This document shows positions 1 to 14,121 of a stretch of 64,000 bases of DNA, piece after piece. Positions within the stretch are counted from its first letter, which is position 1; every line of letters begins with the position of its first letter. A program made the position numbers and the translations under genes. The DNA is from Vanilla planifolia (Eukaryota; Streptophyta; Magnoliopsida; Asparagales; Orchidaceae). The notes below the pieces were generated by a model that searched no databases, was not told the origin of the DNA, and saw only the letters and a program-made list of their open reading frames with translations. The stretch covers positions 12,631,107 to 12,695,106 of the forward strand of contig CM043877.1 of the NCBI GenBank assembly GCA_023846275.1, in the 5' to 3' direction.

Positions 1-1396
1 TGGAGCAGTTCTTAATCTGCTCCGGAATAGGCCCAGAAAGAGAATTGCCATCAAGTTGGAGAACTGCGAGGCTATCCGAGTTGCAGATATCACCTGGAAT
101 CGTGCCGAAGAGGCCGGAACGTCGGAGGTCGAGCACCGAGAGATTCTTCAAATCGCCCAGCTTTGCCGGGAGACGGGAATGAAGCTGGTTCCATGACAGG
201 TTGAGGAATCGGAGATTAGAGAGGAGGGCGGTCTCTGGTGGAATTTCCCCACTCATACGGTTTCCGGCGAGATTAAGCCACTGTAGTGCCTCGGCTAGAT
301 TGGTCGAAGCAGGAGGCAGGACACCGGTTAGCTCATTGCCGGCGAGGTCGAGAACTTGCAACCGGAGATTGAACAATGCTTGAGGGATGCTTCCGGTGAA
401 CGAATTGCCACCACATCGGAGCTCAGAAAGCTTCGAGCAGCTGGAGATGGAGGCGGGGATGTTGCCAGAGAGAGAGTTGGAGGAGAGGTCGAGAAAGACG
501 AGATCCTGGAAAGCGGAGAAGTTGACAGAGGAGGGGGTTCCGGTGAGGAGGTTTCCAGAAAGGTCTAGTTTTTGGAGTGAGGCGAGTCGGGGGAGAAAGG
601 ATGGGAAGTCGTCGGAGAGCTGGTTGTCCGCGAGGTGGAGGGAGAGGAGGTGAGGGAGGAAGGCGAGGCCGAGGGGTAGGCGGCCGAAGAAGCTGTTACC
701 GGTGAGGTTAAGGAGCCTCAGGTTGTGGAGCAAGGCGATAGATGCGGGAAGGGGGCCGGAAAGGAAGTTGTAAGACAGGTCGAGTGTGCGGAGGTGCGTG
801 AATGAGGAAAAAGCAGGGGAGGCATCGCCGGAGAGGAGGTTGGAGGAGAGGTTGAGGTGGACGAGGAAGGAGCAGCTAGAGAGTGAAGGGGGAATGGGGC
901 CTGAGAGGGAGTTGGAGGAGAGGTCGAGGAAGCGGAGAGTGGAGCAGGATGAGAAGAGGGACTCCGGAATGGGCCCGGAGAGGGCGGCGTGGGACATGGA
1001 GAGAGAGGTGATGCGGGGGAGAGATGGGAAGGGTGAGGGAAGGGGACCGGAGAGGTGGTTGTCCGAGAGAGAGAGGGAGCGGAGCGAAGGGAGGAGATCA
1101 AGGCCCCGAGGAAGGGAACTGGAGAGTGACGCAGAGGAAAGGGAGAGCGAGGAGAGGGACAGCGAAAGGACCTCGCCGGAGGGCGAGCAGGAGACGTGAG
1201 ACCAGGAGCAGGGAGATTGGTCGTCGGGTGACCAGGAGGAGAGCGAGGCGGTAGGGTCGTGGAGGCCGGCTTTGAAGACGACGAGTCCCAAAACCTCGTC
1301 GTTAAGCAACGGCGCCACCTCCCCTGACGACGGCGTAGGAGCGGCAACAACGAGGAGAAGAAGGAGGAGAGGTACAGCGGATGTCTTCCTCATCAT
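1..1396 (-). CDS. LRR receptor-like kinase, At3g28040 type; 5' part only
   Basis: The reading frame is open from the ATG at 1394-1396 to the window edge (465 codons), so the C-terminal repeats, membrane segment and kinase domain lie outside. Residues 1-25 form a hydrophobic signal peptide (MMRKTSAVPLLLLLLVVAAP). An N-terminal cap follows at about 32-70 (NDEVLGLVVFKAGL, then SWSPDDQSPCSWSHVSC). After it come roughly fifteen leucine-rich repeats with LDLSSNSLSGPIP-type units. The cap and the pair LQVLDLAGNELTG / LDLRRSGLFGTIP match the family of Arabidopsis At3g28040, a probably inactive LRR-RLK, as I remember it. By family the product is a plasma-membrane receptor whose ectodomain faces the wall. 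I saw no intron or break in this part. GC content is high, as in many monocot RLK genes. A second in-frame ATG directly follows the first. Which family member it is, and whether its kinase is active, cannot be judged here. Confidence 0.93.
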   Translation of the reverse strand, partial: MMRKTSAVPLLLLLLVVAAPTPSSGEVAPLLNDEVLGLVVFKAGLHDPTASLSSWSPDDQSPCSWSHVSCSPSGEVLSLSLSSLSLSSASLSSSLPRGLDLLPSLRSLSLSDNHLSGPLPSPFPSLPRITSLSMSHAALSGPIPESLFSSCSTLRFLDLSSNSLSGPIPPSLSSCSFLVHLNLSSNLLSGDASPAFSSFTHLRTLDLSYNFLSGPLPASIALLHNLRLLNLTGNSFFGRLPLGLAFLPHLLSLHLADNQLSDDFPSFLPRLASLQKLDLSGNLLTGTPSSVNFSAFQDLVFLDLSSNSLSGNIPASISSCSKLSELRCGGNSFTGSIPQALFNLRLQVLDLAGNELTGVLPPASTNLAEALQWLNLAGNRMSGEIPPETALLSNLRFLNLSWNQLHSRLPAKLGDLKNLSVLDLRRSGLFGTIPGDICNSDSLAVLQLDGNSLSGPIPEQIKNCS

Positions 1397-1690
1397 TGCT
1401 GCATCCGAACGTCACAAACGCAGCTGCCTCCTCTCAGTGGTAGCTCAGTCTACAGTTTCAGATTTGGGCTAGTTCCATGTTCTCTGATTTCAGAGCTCTT
1501 TTTGCCCTTTTTTTTTGGGGGGTTATGCTCTGATTCGCTGTGGGGTTAACTGTTAGCCCGTGAGTCGAGGAGACAGATAGAGAAAGCGACATGAGAGAGA
1601 GGGAGAGAGGGCAAGCGAGCACGGGGAGGTGGGAGAAGGTGGACCGGAGGAAGAAGACAGAGCAAAGGGTGCGAAGATGGGCCATCTTCT
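1397..1690 (-). promoter_or_regulatory. Leader and proximal promoter of the LRR-RLK, with a candidate uORF
   Basis: Upstream of the RLK start, about 1560-1690 is C/T-rich on the coding strand, the typical look of a plant 5' leader, and AT-rich DNA begins at about 1700. If transcription starts upstream of 1685, the leader carries a 75-codon upstream frame (complement 1458-1685, beginning MAHLRTLCSVFFLRS) that ends 61 bases before the main ATG. That uORF is inferred only. Its arginine- and serine-rich composition may simply reflect the CT repeats. Confidence 0.45.
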
Positions 1691-2941
1691 GCAGAGAGCG
1701 AAGCTTAATTAATGTTGTATTGTTGCAAAAATAGAATTATTTAAAAATTTAACAATTGTTTTTGGAATATTCGAGATAAATATATAATTAGAGTTAAAAA
1801 TATGTTTAATAGATTATAATATTAGGTGAATTTTGATTTTTTTTTTATATTTACAATCTTACCTCGTTCGTGATCCTTAAATGCAAAGTACAACTTTGAC
1901 AATTTTGTTTGAAAAGGATTTACTTTGCTTTCATTCGGTACATATTTGCAAATTCAAAAAACGTTTTTCAAAAAGAATTATAGGTTCATTTCATCATGTT
2001 TTTAAATATATTTTTCAAATCCAAAAAATAAAAAAAATTCAAAATAATAATAATAATAAAAGATGTTTTTGTTCATGTTTATAATACTATTTTATCAAAA
2101 ATTCAAAATTTATTGTAAGAATTTTGTAATATTTTTTAATCATGAAAACTATCATCAAATAATATCTTATTAATTAATTTACAATACTTTTCAAGCTCCC
2201 AAGTGAATTAGGCTACATTAAAAATAATTAGCAATTTGTTGTGATTATAACTGACCTTTAAGTGGATAAATTTTGATAATATTAAACTTAGGAGGAAAGA
2301 ATATTAGATTGATGTAATGGTGGAACTACAAACATAAATGTATACTTGTTATTGTTTTCGCATGATTTGCAATATTGTTATTGCTATAAAAATTTATATA
2401 TAAATATAAATTTGAGTGTCACTATAACTAATGATTGTAATTAGGAAAGTTGTGATAGGACAAAGTTCTAATATGGTAAAAAGCAAGAGAATGATGAGCT
2501 AATAATAAAGATTAGTCAATGTAGATATTTTCCTCTTGCTTTTAGGTAATTAGATGTATGATGCATTCTTCTGATGGGTTTACAAGTAGTTCTTACATAA
2601 TAAAGTTGTGTATTAATTTCACATAACATATTTCTCTTATTTGTCTTTCACTATAGATCTAATAATGATAGCAAATTGGTTGAAGGGGAATGAAAAGAGT
2701 ATTCGATGTTAAGATATGTCTTACTGGTAAAATAGTGTTATAGGTAATGTTGCTTTTAGATGGACGAGTTAGTCATTAATAGGAGAACTAATAGATGATT
2801 AGATTTGAAGGTAGTAACAATAATGATATTTACTTTTTTGAATAAAGTCCAATGAGACTTTTAGAGAATACTCATTCCTAAGTCAACTAAGAAGAAGATA
2901 AGGGATAAGTTGAGTATAATGTATTAGATCATTGTGTTGTT

Positions 2942-2952
2942 AACTAAGTATA

Positions 2953-3006
<54 letters not shown>

Positions 3007-3018
3007 AAGTATAAGCAA
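2942..3018 (+). repeat. Bare poly(A) insertion flanked by a 16-bp direct repeat
   Basis: The 16-mer aactaagtataagcaa at 2942-2957 recurs perfectly at 3003-3018, and only A residues (about 48) lie between. The left copy is preceded by ...gttgtt, so the break point reads TT/AA, close to the known L1-type endonuclease preference. This is the footprint of target-primed reverse transcription in which nothing but tail was inserted. Copy slippage could lengthen an A-run but would not duplicate the 16-mer. Confidence 0.75.
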
Positions 3019-6000
3019 TTGTTTTTAGCCTTACCTTATTTTGCTACTAAGATGATAATTATCATGTTCAAAAAATGTCTAAGAGATTACATTAGAAGTA
3101 CATTGATCATTGTGAATTGGGTCACGTTGATAGTTGTTGGAGGCAATTAGAAAGGTAAAGTTAAAGCTAGCTCCTTTAAAGTTTAGGAGAGAAGATATAA
3201 AAAGGATATGAGTTATGATTTTATCCTAGTGTTGGATAACCACCAAACAAAAATTCTTTTATAATATAATGGATTTGGTTTGCTCTTATGTTAGGTTTAC
3301 GTTGTAGTTTTGATGTTGTGTCTCATTGAAAATGGTTTGGTACATGGCATTATGACATTTAAGTTGTAAGATATTTAATCTTTCAATTTTAATGATTTGT
3401 ATGTTGATAGTCAGAACATGTGGCAACAGTTTCTTCTTAATCCATGTGGTTAGTAACAAATTTATAGACACAACCTTATTATAGCTTTAGCCAAGCTTAT
3501 CCACCAACTTAGAACTCCATATCGTCACCTTTTTCCATTTTTAGAACTTCACTTGTAAACTCCAAAGAAAACTACCAAGTGACAATTGCCAAAAATGTGA
3601 ACTCTTTTTGTAAGTTTTATTTTTTAAGTCATAATCTAAAATTAGAGTTATTCTTTTTTTTATTAAAATATTTTTTATATATTTTATCTTTAATACTTTA
3701 TTTTATATATTTGAAATTAGATATGACAAAATTATTTAATAAGACTTTATGCTTAATACTTAACTTGTTATCACTTACTCTAAATAATCTATACTACAAC
3801 TTAGAATATTAATATTTAAAAAATTCTAAAATATCACATATGTTATCTAGCCCTAATTAATATATAGTGTCATTTAGTATCCCAATTAATCTATTAAGCA
3901 TTATTGTGTCATATGCTCTAAATTAAACCCTAATAAAAGTTTAAATTTTTCTTACATTTAAATAATTTCTATCAAAATAATAAAATAATAAAATACTCAT
4001 TGACCTCTTCACTCGATATCCTTGGAATCTCACAGAGTGTAACTATGTTACTCATAACATTTAAGTCAAAAATAGGCTAAGATAATCAACATAAGCTTAC
4101 TAGATAATGTTACATTCTCAAAACTAAACATTACAAATTTGAGGTTATGTTGGCTAAGAAACATCCATGTTTATTCTTTATTTATTATTTTATTTTTTAA
4201 TTAATTCTTTGACCTTTTAAGTTTATAATTCTTATTGCTCTCTTGATCTTTTAATTTATAATTTCCTTTATTCTCTTAGCATTAAATTTATAAAATCTAA
4301 GTTTTTAATTCTCATTTATGATAATTGTTGCAGCCCACCTTAGTATCCCCAAATTTTTTAACCATTTTTTTATCGTTCAATGACATTATCAAACAGTGAA
4401 ATCCAAATAAAACTACATAAATGAAACTATATCCATTTTAAAATTGATTTCATAAAATAAACATCACAACAAAAAGAAAATAAAAATACTAATGTATGGC
4501 TTATGTCCCTACTATCACAACAATGTGATACAATTTTAAAATAATCTTAATACGTGGTTGTTAAGATAAAATAAAAATAAATCAATAAGTGAGCTGATAA
4601 CCATACCTTCTTAATACACTCATTGATTCCCTTATAATGCATTATTTTTACTTATAAGTTAATACCAAAAAAACTAGGCCATCAACATAGGCTTAATAGC
4701 TAACTACTTGCTTATGTATCACATAGACATGAAGATAATATAAAAACATCAATAACAAAATAATCATGCTTATGTATAAAATAATTTCTTTAAAATTATT
4801 TTCACCTTTATTTTTTATATAGATTTCTTAACCTCTTTTGAGTTTAATAAAATTTAAAATCATATCCTTAAGGTAAGATTAATAGGTAAATTAAGATTGT
4901 ATCCTATTGTTACATTTTTTCTTCGATTACATTCTGGTTATACCCTTATGAAAGCTTTTCTGGTTTGGGTTATACATTTCATGAGTTTTTTTACCTATCT
5001 AAAATCCTTGTGAATCAAGTCTCTCTTTCATTGTGATAAACTCAACCATTTCTAAATCCTTTTTTATCATTTCTAAATCTTTTTTTATAATTATATATTT
5101 CTCTCTCCATCTCCTTTAAAATTATTTTTTGTGTGTCTAATTATCTTTAAAAGATTATAAAAGCCTATCACATATGTTAATTGATAAACAAACATAATTT
5201 TGTATATTAAAATGTTCCATCATGATAAGAAATATAAGTAAATATTTAATATATGAGTAATAAAATAATGCATTTATCATGTAAAACATGAAATTTACAT
5301 TAAAATCATCATATAAAAAATCATTAATATGTCATTCTTTTATAGATTCATCAAATTTAGCTCACAAGACTCCTAATTTATAAGCATTACTTATCACATA
5401 AATGCATCATAAGATTCATAATCATTATTATCTCAACTTCAATGTTATGATTACACCTAGAATATAATTGTTCTGAGACCTCCCACAAGCTCCACTAAGC
5501 TCAATGCTTTCTTCCAATCTTGGTTCTACTTGTTAAAATTTCCAAATTAAAAAGCCCTAAATTGGACATTTTGTGAAAGGTTGATGACAAAACTCTTATA
5601 TTTTTGCATAACTCATAATCATCTAATTCTTTAAAGTAATACTAAAAGCTTTCTTCTACAATCAAAACCCATATTTTGTAATTTCCAATTTAGACAATTT
5701 GTATTCTTAGTTGTTCATATCCTTTGGTTTACCCCAAATCAACAAAATCATTGATTTACTCCACCTCTTAAACTTCAATAGAGTAGAGGTTAAATCATGA
5801 TCAATATTCTTTTGAAACATTCTAATATTTCTCTGGCGGATAGTAGATATATTTATTAGGATTGAATCACAAGTTTCATTAATTGATATTCGATTTTTTG
5901 TTTAAAATCATAAATTGATTAATTGCTAAAATCTTTTAATACAAATGATAGCAAAAATTTCTCAAATAAATTTTAAAATAAGTTACTCAAAAAAACCTCT

Positions 6001-9000
6001 ACCATCCTTAAAGTTTTTATAATTTTTAGACACATCATTAAATATTGTACTAATTTTCTTACTTTATAAATAATATCTCTATCCATTAGCATAAAATTTT
6101 TGACTTATTAATTTTTAAACTCTAATTAAAATACATTATTTTTGATAATTTTTTAAATATTTTTGACAAACTTCAATAATTTTAAAATTTCTACCTTTAA
6201 AATATTTATACTAATATTATTCTTGTAACTTTGATTTTCTTTTATTAGATCAATTTCAATTAGAATTTAACAAAATTTTTCAAGTGATAATTTAAAAAAC
6301 TATATTTGATATTCACCACCTTGTTGAGACATATAATCTTCTTTAAGGTTGTATTATTTTTTAAAAACATTATAAAATAATTCTAAGACTCAAATTTTTT
6401 TTAAAATTTTAAATACTTCAAAATTACTTGTAAAACTTTATTTTATACAATTGTTGTGCTACAAGTTCTCCCACCTTATGATTCTTTAATAAACTCTAAA
6501 ATCATGGTTTTCTTAATTTAAACACTTTAGAAATCAAAATATTTAAAAAATATTTTTTTAAATTATTGCCATCATTTTGTTTGGATGTTATAGTGATTAT
6601 TTGTAATGCTTTTTTGTATGATGATTTCAACAAAAAATTTTAATATGTACATGTAAAGAAATTATCACATTATATCAAGAATCATATTAGATCATAACGA
6701 AGATCACTTATCCTTTCAAGATTTGCAATTTATATAAACTAAATGTCATGAATAAAATGTATATCAATCACATGCACTAAGGAATTCAGAATTTGTTTAC
6801 CTTAATTTCATTGTAGTAGCTTCACCTCAAAATTGTTTCTTCTTTCACGAAGTTTTACGAACTTTTTTAGAAGAAATCTATTTAGTTATTCTCTTTCTCT
6901 TGTTTTTTTCCCTCTAGCACAACCTTAATAAGAATTTCTCAAGTATTTTTTTCCTCTACTTCTCTTTTTACATTGCAACAACAATTGCTCTTCCCTCAAC
7001 TATCTTTCAAATTTTTTTCCGAAGCCTTGTGGCCAATCACAAATCCCTTCTATTTCTTATTCTCCAAATAGCGAGTCAACTCTACACACGAAGGACTATA
7101 TCCAATTGTCGTGCTCTCATATTTTCATCATTTAAGTTTCTAGAAAATAAAAATAAATAAAGAAATACTCTTATTTTTATGCCCATTAGTTTGAGGAAAA
7201 TAAATAAAACAAAAATATTAAAAGTTTAACTTAAAAACCTTATATAAATTTGTATTCTTTGAATTGTTGAATCCAAATGGCTTTTAAAATGTTCTCATCT
7301 AATTTTAGAATTTACTATTTAAATGCTACAAGTCATATAAGTCACATAATTTTTTACATTGATTAGTATTTTGAATAATTTTTTATCTTAAAAACTATTT
7401 AAATATTAAAATAATAATAACTTTTCTATAACTTAGTGTAACACCTACAATTAAGAGGACAGAGAGTGTTCGTCATGTGATATCTTGAGGAAATAATCAC
7501 TGAACAACATATCCTAATAGGTTTCTAAGTAAAGAAGTACATAAATGAATTATCCCATATTAGTTAGTAACAAATTGATTTTAGTGTTTATATAAAATAT
7601 TATAATATTAAAATATTAAGATATCTTTTAAAAAATTCTTACTTAAGGATGTCTCATTTTCTCACTCAACATAATAAGATAAGAATGTCATAAGTTCTCA
7701 TTTTATGATATGACTAAAGACATGTTTAATTTATACAAATTTGGGTAGTTGAACTTATAATAACTTGTATTTCTCTATTTGAGATATACCTTTTTATTTT
7801 AAGACTTATACCATCTTTTTGATCGATGTAGCAAATTTTTCTAATATAATAAATTATAAAAAAATGTATAACACCTAATAGAATTATAAATAGATAATTT
7901 TTTCTTTCAAAATTTTGTTCGTAAAATTTTTCATTTTTATGGACTCTAATTCACCATATTAACAAATTATGCCACAATCATATATAAACTTTTAAAAAAT
8001 AATCATTTAAATAAGTTTTTATGTCATTGAGATGTCATAATCTATGCTGCAACCTAAAAGGATCCAAAAGAGTTAATCATTGATAATAGACTAAATTTCA
8101 AAGGCCTAAAAAGGGAAGGAATAAGAGATGTAAAGTATTTATTTAAGTTAATAGATTATAATGATTTATTTATAAGACTCAATGATGTTTCATGCTTTCA
8201 TTTTAGGAGATAGTTATTAAAGTTTCCCTTATGATGTTTTATTATTTTGTTAATTTTAAGTTGATGATAGCTATTTATTATCAATTAAGGTCTACACTTT
8301 GTAAACTATTTGATCTCTTAAAAGAATAAATGAAAAATATTTTTTTTGCTTGAAAAATTAAAAACATGTCTCGATAGTTAAGATGTATGTCTGTATAGAA
8401 GAATTCTCTTAGACTATATCATTTGGTGACTATATTATGTTTTCTCGATTTTAGTGTCATATCATCTATTTATTTTATTTTTCATTAGTTTTTAAAATTT
8501 GGTTTTACAAATAAAACAATGACAAAATCATTTCAAAACCCATTTCATGTTCAACTTTAAAAACTATTTTTGAAATAATGAAAATTATATAAAAACCTTT
8601 ATTATTTGAAAATCATAATGAAAGTAAATCATAAAACTTTCATATTCTATCAAACATGAGTTTTTTGCATTATAAAAAATACTAAATTAAATAAATATTT
8701 GTGCATACTTAACTATAACAAGTTCATACTAATGACATGTAAAACAAAATTATCATAACAACTTAAACATTATAAAAGAAACCTAAACAACTAATAAACA
8801 AGATAGTCTGTGAGTTATCCTTCTCAATACCCCATAAAGTCACATGTTATGTATAATTTTATCTAAAATGTTTAGTCATAAAACAAGTTAAATCGATCAT
8901 CACTTGCATAGTGGTAAATTAGTACACTATGAAAGTAAAATAATCAATTCTTAAGTTAAACAATATACTGGGCCTATATCATATAATGAGCATATGAACA

Positions 9001-9414
9001 ATAAAAGATAATATTTTCCTTTTTTGAATTCATTTAAAAACTCATTTTGATTCTTTAAAAAAATCATGTGAACTTTTTTTTACTCTATTTCACATTTCTT
9101 TTCTAATTTTTCACTATTAATTGGATTTAGAGCTAGAGTTTTTTTAATATTTATTAAATCAAATTAAGTTTATCCATAACAAATTGTCTTAAATATATCT
9201 CTTTTGATTATACTTTTAATGACATATTATTACAAATAGTTATCAAACTATCAGACATATATTATTTTGGATAGCAAATCACTTTTAAAGTAAAACATAT
9301 CTCATTATAATTTGTTGGTGTAAAGAGTTCCTTTTATGTAAGAAAGAGAGCTTGTCGTACGTAAATGACTGGGAATTTTAAGGCATCCAAATCCTAAACC
9401 CCTTTAGCCCCCGA

Positions 9415-9433
9415 CCCCCCCCCCCCCCCCCCC
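9415..9433 (+). repeat. Poly(C) tract, 19 C
   Basis: A run of nineteen C residues is preceded by further C-clusters (agcccccga) and followed by acaaaacaaaac. It is an isolated homopolymer in AT-rich DNA. The exact length may be affected by sequencing or assembly. Confidence 0.85.
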
Positions 9434-10735
9434 ACAAAACAAAACAACTAGCAAGCATAAACAACAAAAAGGATATCCATTAGATCTTTGGGAAGAAACA
9501 AGGTACCTTGAAAATGATAAGGACTTTTTTTGGATGTTAAATAGAAGATTATACTAGAAAAGACAAAAAAATACATGAGGGTATGAGAGTTATCGAGATC
9601 TCATCTAACCACATTCTTAATAATATAGAAAATTAGAGACTAATTGTACAATTAAAACTATTGTGATTACCTAAAATCTTAGATAGAGACTTAATGGTGA
9701 GACTAAATTCTCAAAAATATAATATTAAAATGGATTCTTGATAAAATTTAAAATTTACAACAAAAATTGTATAAATGTTCCAAAAAATTATATATAAAAC
9801 AAAAACTATTATAATTAAAGACCAAAAGTCTAACTCCTACAAAGCAACAACCACTCTCATATCATTAGAGCGTGATTCTCCTTTATAGTATATAATCCCC
9901 AATCACATGGTGCCAAAGATGTATGATCTATAATATAACACTAGTGAGATAATAATCTCAGTAGATAAATTAAAATACGATAACAAGAATAAAAATATCA
10001 ATGAAGAAAAGATATAGCTTGACAATATAAACCATAACATATAAAATAGAGCCAATCGAAAGCAAGGGTGTCAGATAAAACTATGATTATGTTTTTAATG
10101 TAATTTTAGTTTTGTTTATATTTTATTTAACTATAAAGTTGATTTTCGCTTAGTAGTTATTCTTTGGATACAATCATAAAGATAATAATTTCAAACTATA
10201 TCCAACTAATATACAAAGGCAACCTAGCTTAGCTGTCCTATATAGAATACTTATGGGACTAAATATATGTACAGGAAACAAACTCACTTGGGCAACTTAG
10301 CCAGATCATATGAGGTTTGTAAGGGAGTAACCTTACCCTAAGGATAATATTGATAAGAAAAAGTTGTGTTCCTTTTATTTTCATATGCCATATATTTAAT
10401 TTATGTTCAAGCATAGCATAACCAATGTGTGAATGTTTCTATATTTTATTTTTCATTCATGTCATTTTCATGTTATGACAAAAGAAAGATATGATAGTAT
10501 ACATGTAACATACAACTGATTGTCCAAGAAGATTGGAAAAATCAAGAGAACATCAAAAGTATAAGTAATGCTACCCAAGAAGGTTAAAAAGATTAGAAGA
10601 ATATTTGAAGTATAGGGATCAAAATATTTTACATTGGCTACAGAAGAAAAGATTCTAATGATATAAGTAAAGTCATAAATTTTGAAATAGTGGTGGACCT
10701 TTTAAGAATCGGGCTTGGATCCTATGAGAACTCTA

Positions 10736-10846
10736 TTATTATAATATCTCAATCTCCTTGGTGAGATATTGTTCTAAATTAATTAGGTTTTATTCTTCTT
10801 TAAAAAATCTCTTCTTGCTTGATCACTCATTTCAAAATTTTTCTAA
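10736..10846 (+). repeat. Dispersed repeat, copy 1
   Basis: This stretch of about 110 bases (ataatatctcaatctcc, ttggtgagatattgttc, then an AT-rich arm with ttgatcactcattt) aligns end to end by eye with 19274-19388. Both copies run in the same direction and are clearly diverged. It resembles the 'ataacatctcaacctcctt' motif I remember from plant repetitive DNA, but I cannot assign a family. Confidence 0.45.
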
Positions 10847-13800
10847 CTCTAACATCTTTTTTCATAAAATTCTCATTGGATCAAAGCTAAAATTGTCCCC
10901 AAAATGTCTCATAATTTTAAGGCTTATGGTCTATATTATTTAGGATTTTTTCTTATATGCTACTGTGAAACTTATTCACTCTCTTGGTCCATATACTTCA
11001 GATGTTTTTTTGATCTTTTTATTTTTCTTGGATAACTTTGACTATCATGCTTTGAATGTTTTTTATCTTATCCTTCTCAAAAAAAAAACAAATTATGTTT
11101 ACATATCTATCAGCTTTTGTTTGGTTCGTTTTCAAACTACATTAAAATAGCAACTATTAATTTTAAAAAGCCTTCAAACTTTTATAATTTTTTTTATCAT
11201 TTTCTATTTTTATTTTTTAAAAATTATATAAATATTAACTTAATTATATTTTCTTACAAGTTTGACATCCTATTCTATAATCGAGACAAGTTAAATTTCT
11301 ACAACTTAATACTACTAAACTTTTGATAAAATGAATTTTTTGTCATAATATTTTGTAATCTTTTTTATCTTATTTGGTGTTTTAATAATTTTATTTTACT
11401 GCAAATTATATAAATTAATTTTAAAATTTTTTTTATTACTCTAACTCTTTGCTTTATGATCTAAAATAATTAGTATTTTACTTTTTAAGATCTATTTTGT
11501 TCATAAAATTTATGAAATATAACAAATAAATATTTTTTTTCAATAACTAATTATTAATTAAATAATTCTTTAGTCTCTTTTAAAATATTATAACAAGATA
11601 ACAAACTTTTCATTTTGGCCGGTGACAAATATGAGGTGTGTGGAGGAGAGAGAAAGAAGCATTATCATCCATTTATTGATGAGGAACGTGACATGTGTAC
11701 TTCTCGACTGTAAAGAAATTTCAAATTAAAAATGAATTAATAACAAAAAAGCTGTATAAATTATTTATGAGATTTTTTATGGATTTTATAAAATAAAATA
11801 AAAAAAATCTTAAAGTAATGACACCCCCAAACAAAGGGGCAGAAAATGTTAAGGCAAAAGCACCTTTTGGTCCATCTTAAATTAGAGTTGCATGTGGGCC
11901 GCATGTAGACCACATCTTGATGCTGATTTCTATGTTTTGTTGTGACATTTATCATTTATAAATATAAAATTTTAAAATAGAAATGTTAAATAAATTAACA
12001 CTGAATTGGGTGAAAAAAAAACTCAAGATGTATTATTGCCAATACATTCAAATAAAAAGAAAATTCAGAAAATTAATTTTTTATTTTGTAAGGAGAAATT
12101 TAAAAGAAAATAATATTTGATTGAGGATTTATTTGATGTAGTTGTTATCTTAATATGTCTTTTGGAAATAAATTATTTTTGAAAAAGAAGATAATGTGAA
12201 TATAGTAATAATTTTTTTAAAGGTTTTTTATTAGTTATAAAAAAATATGAATTGTTTTTTACCTTATATTTATAAGAAAATATAATTTCGTTGTATTCAT
12301 TAAAAAATGCTATCAAACAGTTTAATATATGAAAATTGTGTTTTTGTAAACAATCGTTTATGTTATAATTCGAACTAACAACACTTAGATTACAAGGGTT
12401 GATGTGTTTATTAGAGAGTAATTAAGAATCTTTTAAAGAATTGAAGTTCTCTTAATCATAATTTAAAATTATAAATATAGGAAATAAAAATATATGTAAG
12501 ATGTAATCATAGAAGAGAAAAAACTAAGAGAGACAAGATAAACATCATAAATGAGATGACTTGATTTTACTATGTCGATATATTATATCATTTTTTGTCG
12601 TCTTTTATGAATTAAACTGAGTTTTATTCATAAAATGTGCAAATATCATAATATCAAATATAAAAAATCAAGGTGTTTCTTAGTAATTGATCTAGGTTAA
12701 TTTGTCTTTATACTAGTAGAAATATGCTAACATAAATCATATTTTTGTCAGATAATTTCTTTTTCTATGATCTCATTTAATGAAGACTTTTCATCCTCTT
12801 TTGGTGTTATAATAGATATGATAGAACTAAGACACAACTTATAATTTGTAGTTGTTTCGATCTTGGATTGGTTGTATGACCTATTATATACTTAAAATCT
12901 TAAACAAAATCCTGATTAATAACTTATTTTCATTTTTTTAAAATTATTTTATTACCTCTTTTTTGTTTTAAATTATGCCATTCATAATCAAATCCAATAC
13001 AAACTAAATTTATGTTTTACATAATGGTTATGAAAAAAAGCTCATTCAATTGAAATAATTTAATACATGTATAAAATTTAGATGCATTTGAAAATTGAGC
13101 AGGCAATATTAATCTCTTGTTTGCATGTTGCATATAGAATGATCTTTTATGCAAATCTTAATTTTGCAAACATATCATATATGCATATCACATTTAAGTC
13201 GGTATGGTGTAAGTTATATTTTAATTCTTCAAGTATGCTACAACAATCTACTATTTACTTTACTAATATTAACTATAATTTGACATGTCTTCCCTTTAGT
13301 CATTATATTGTTGTCTTACCTATCATTTCATCTTGGTTATGTTAGATAATTCTTTTTTTTTAAAATAGCTTTTCCCATGCAAGAGACCTTGCAAACAAGT
13401 GTTCTCCGGTCAACAAACTCTTAGGTGTGTGAATAGAGGATCGCTAAGATAGCATGCATCATAGTCATATTGGAATTGGAATGAAAAATAGGATAGATAT
13501 AAAAACTAAGTAAAAAAACAAAACTATAACAAGTAAGGGTAGGATAACTAAATTGAACAAACTAATGTGTTATTAACAAACTAAAGTCGAAAGCAACTAA
13601 AGCATTGAATGGAATGAATTGAAGCAATAAAGACATTTTAATGAAAAATTTTTAGTTGCAAGATGACTAATTTGGGTGTCCTTGCTTATTTGGCTAAATG
13701 GTTATCATCTAAACATTCATTGGATTATATTTGTTATCATATATTATTTGAAATCTCATGTGCATGTTGTCCCTATGAGGGAAGTTAATTGGATTAAGAA

Positions 13801-14099
13801 ACTTATTAAAGGCAATGATGATGATTAGAAAGAGTGTAAAGAGAAAGAAATGGTACAATATTGAAGGCCAATAAAATAAGTTTTTTTTTAACTTTGTGAA
13901 ATTTTTAATAAAAATTTTTATAAAATAGATGAGATATGAAAGAAAGAGATCAATGAAAGAGTAAAATTTAGTTATTATTGATGGATGGTTGAAAGAGATT
14001 ATGAGAGATAGAGAAAAGTGTAAGATTTTTTAATGTGATAATTATGAAGTAATCCTATGACTGCAAGATATGATTGTGGGAACAAATATCAAGATATTG

Positions 14100-14121
14100 C
14101 ACACACACACACACACACACA
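14100..14121 (+). repeat. (CA)n microsatellite
   Basis: About eleven uninterrupted CA units lie between tattg and tgtatag. No gene is nearby. Confidence 0.95.

Noticed and set aside
201-1350. Several plus-strand and off-frame open frames over the first 1.4 kb
   Set aside because: They are antisense or off-frame shadows of the GC-rich LRR-RLK exon. The leucine-rich repeats are only in the minus frame starting at 1396.
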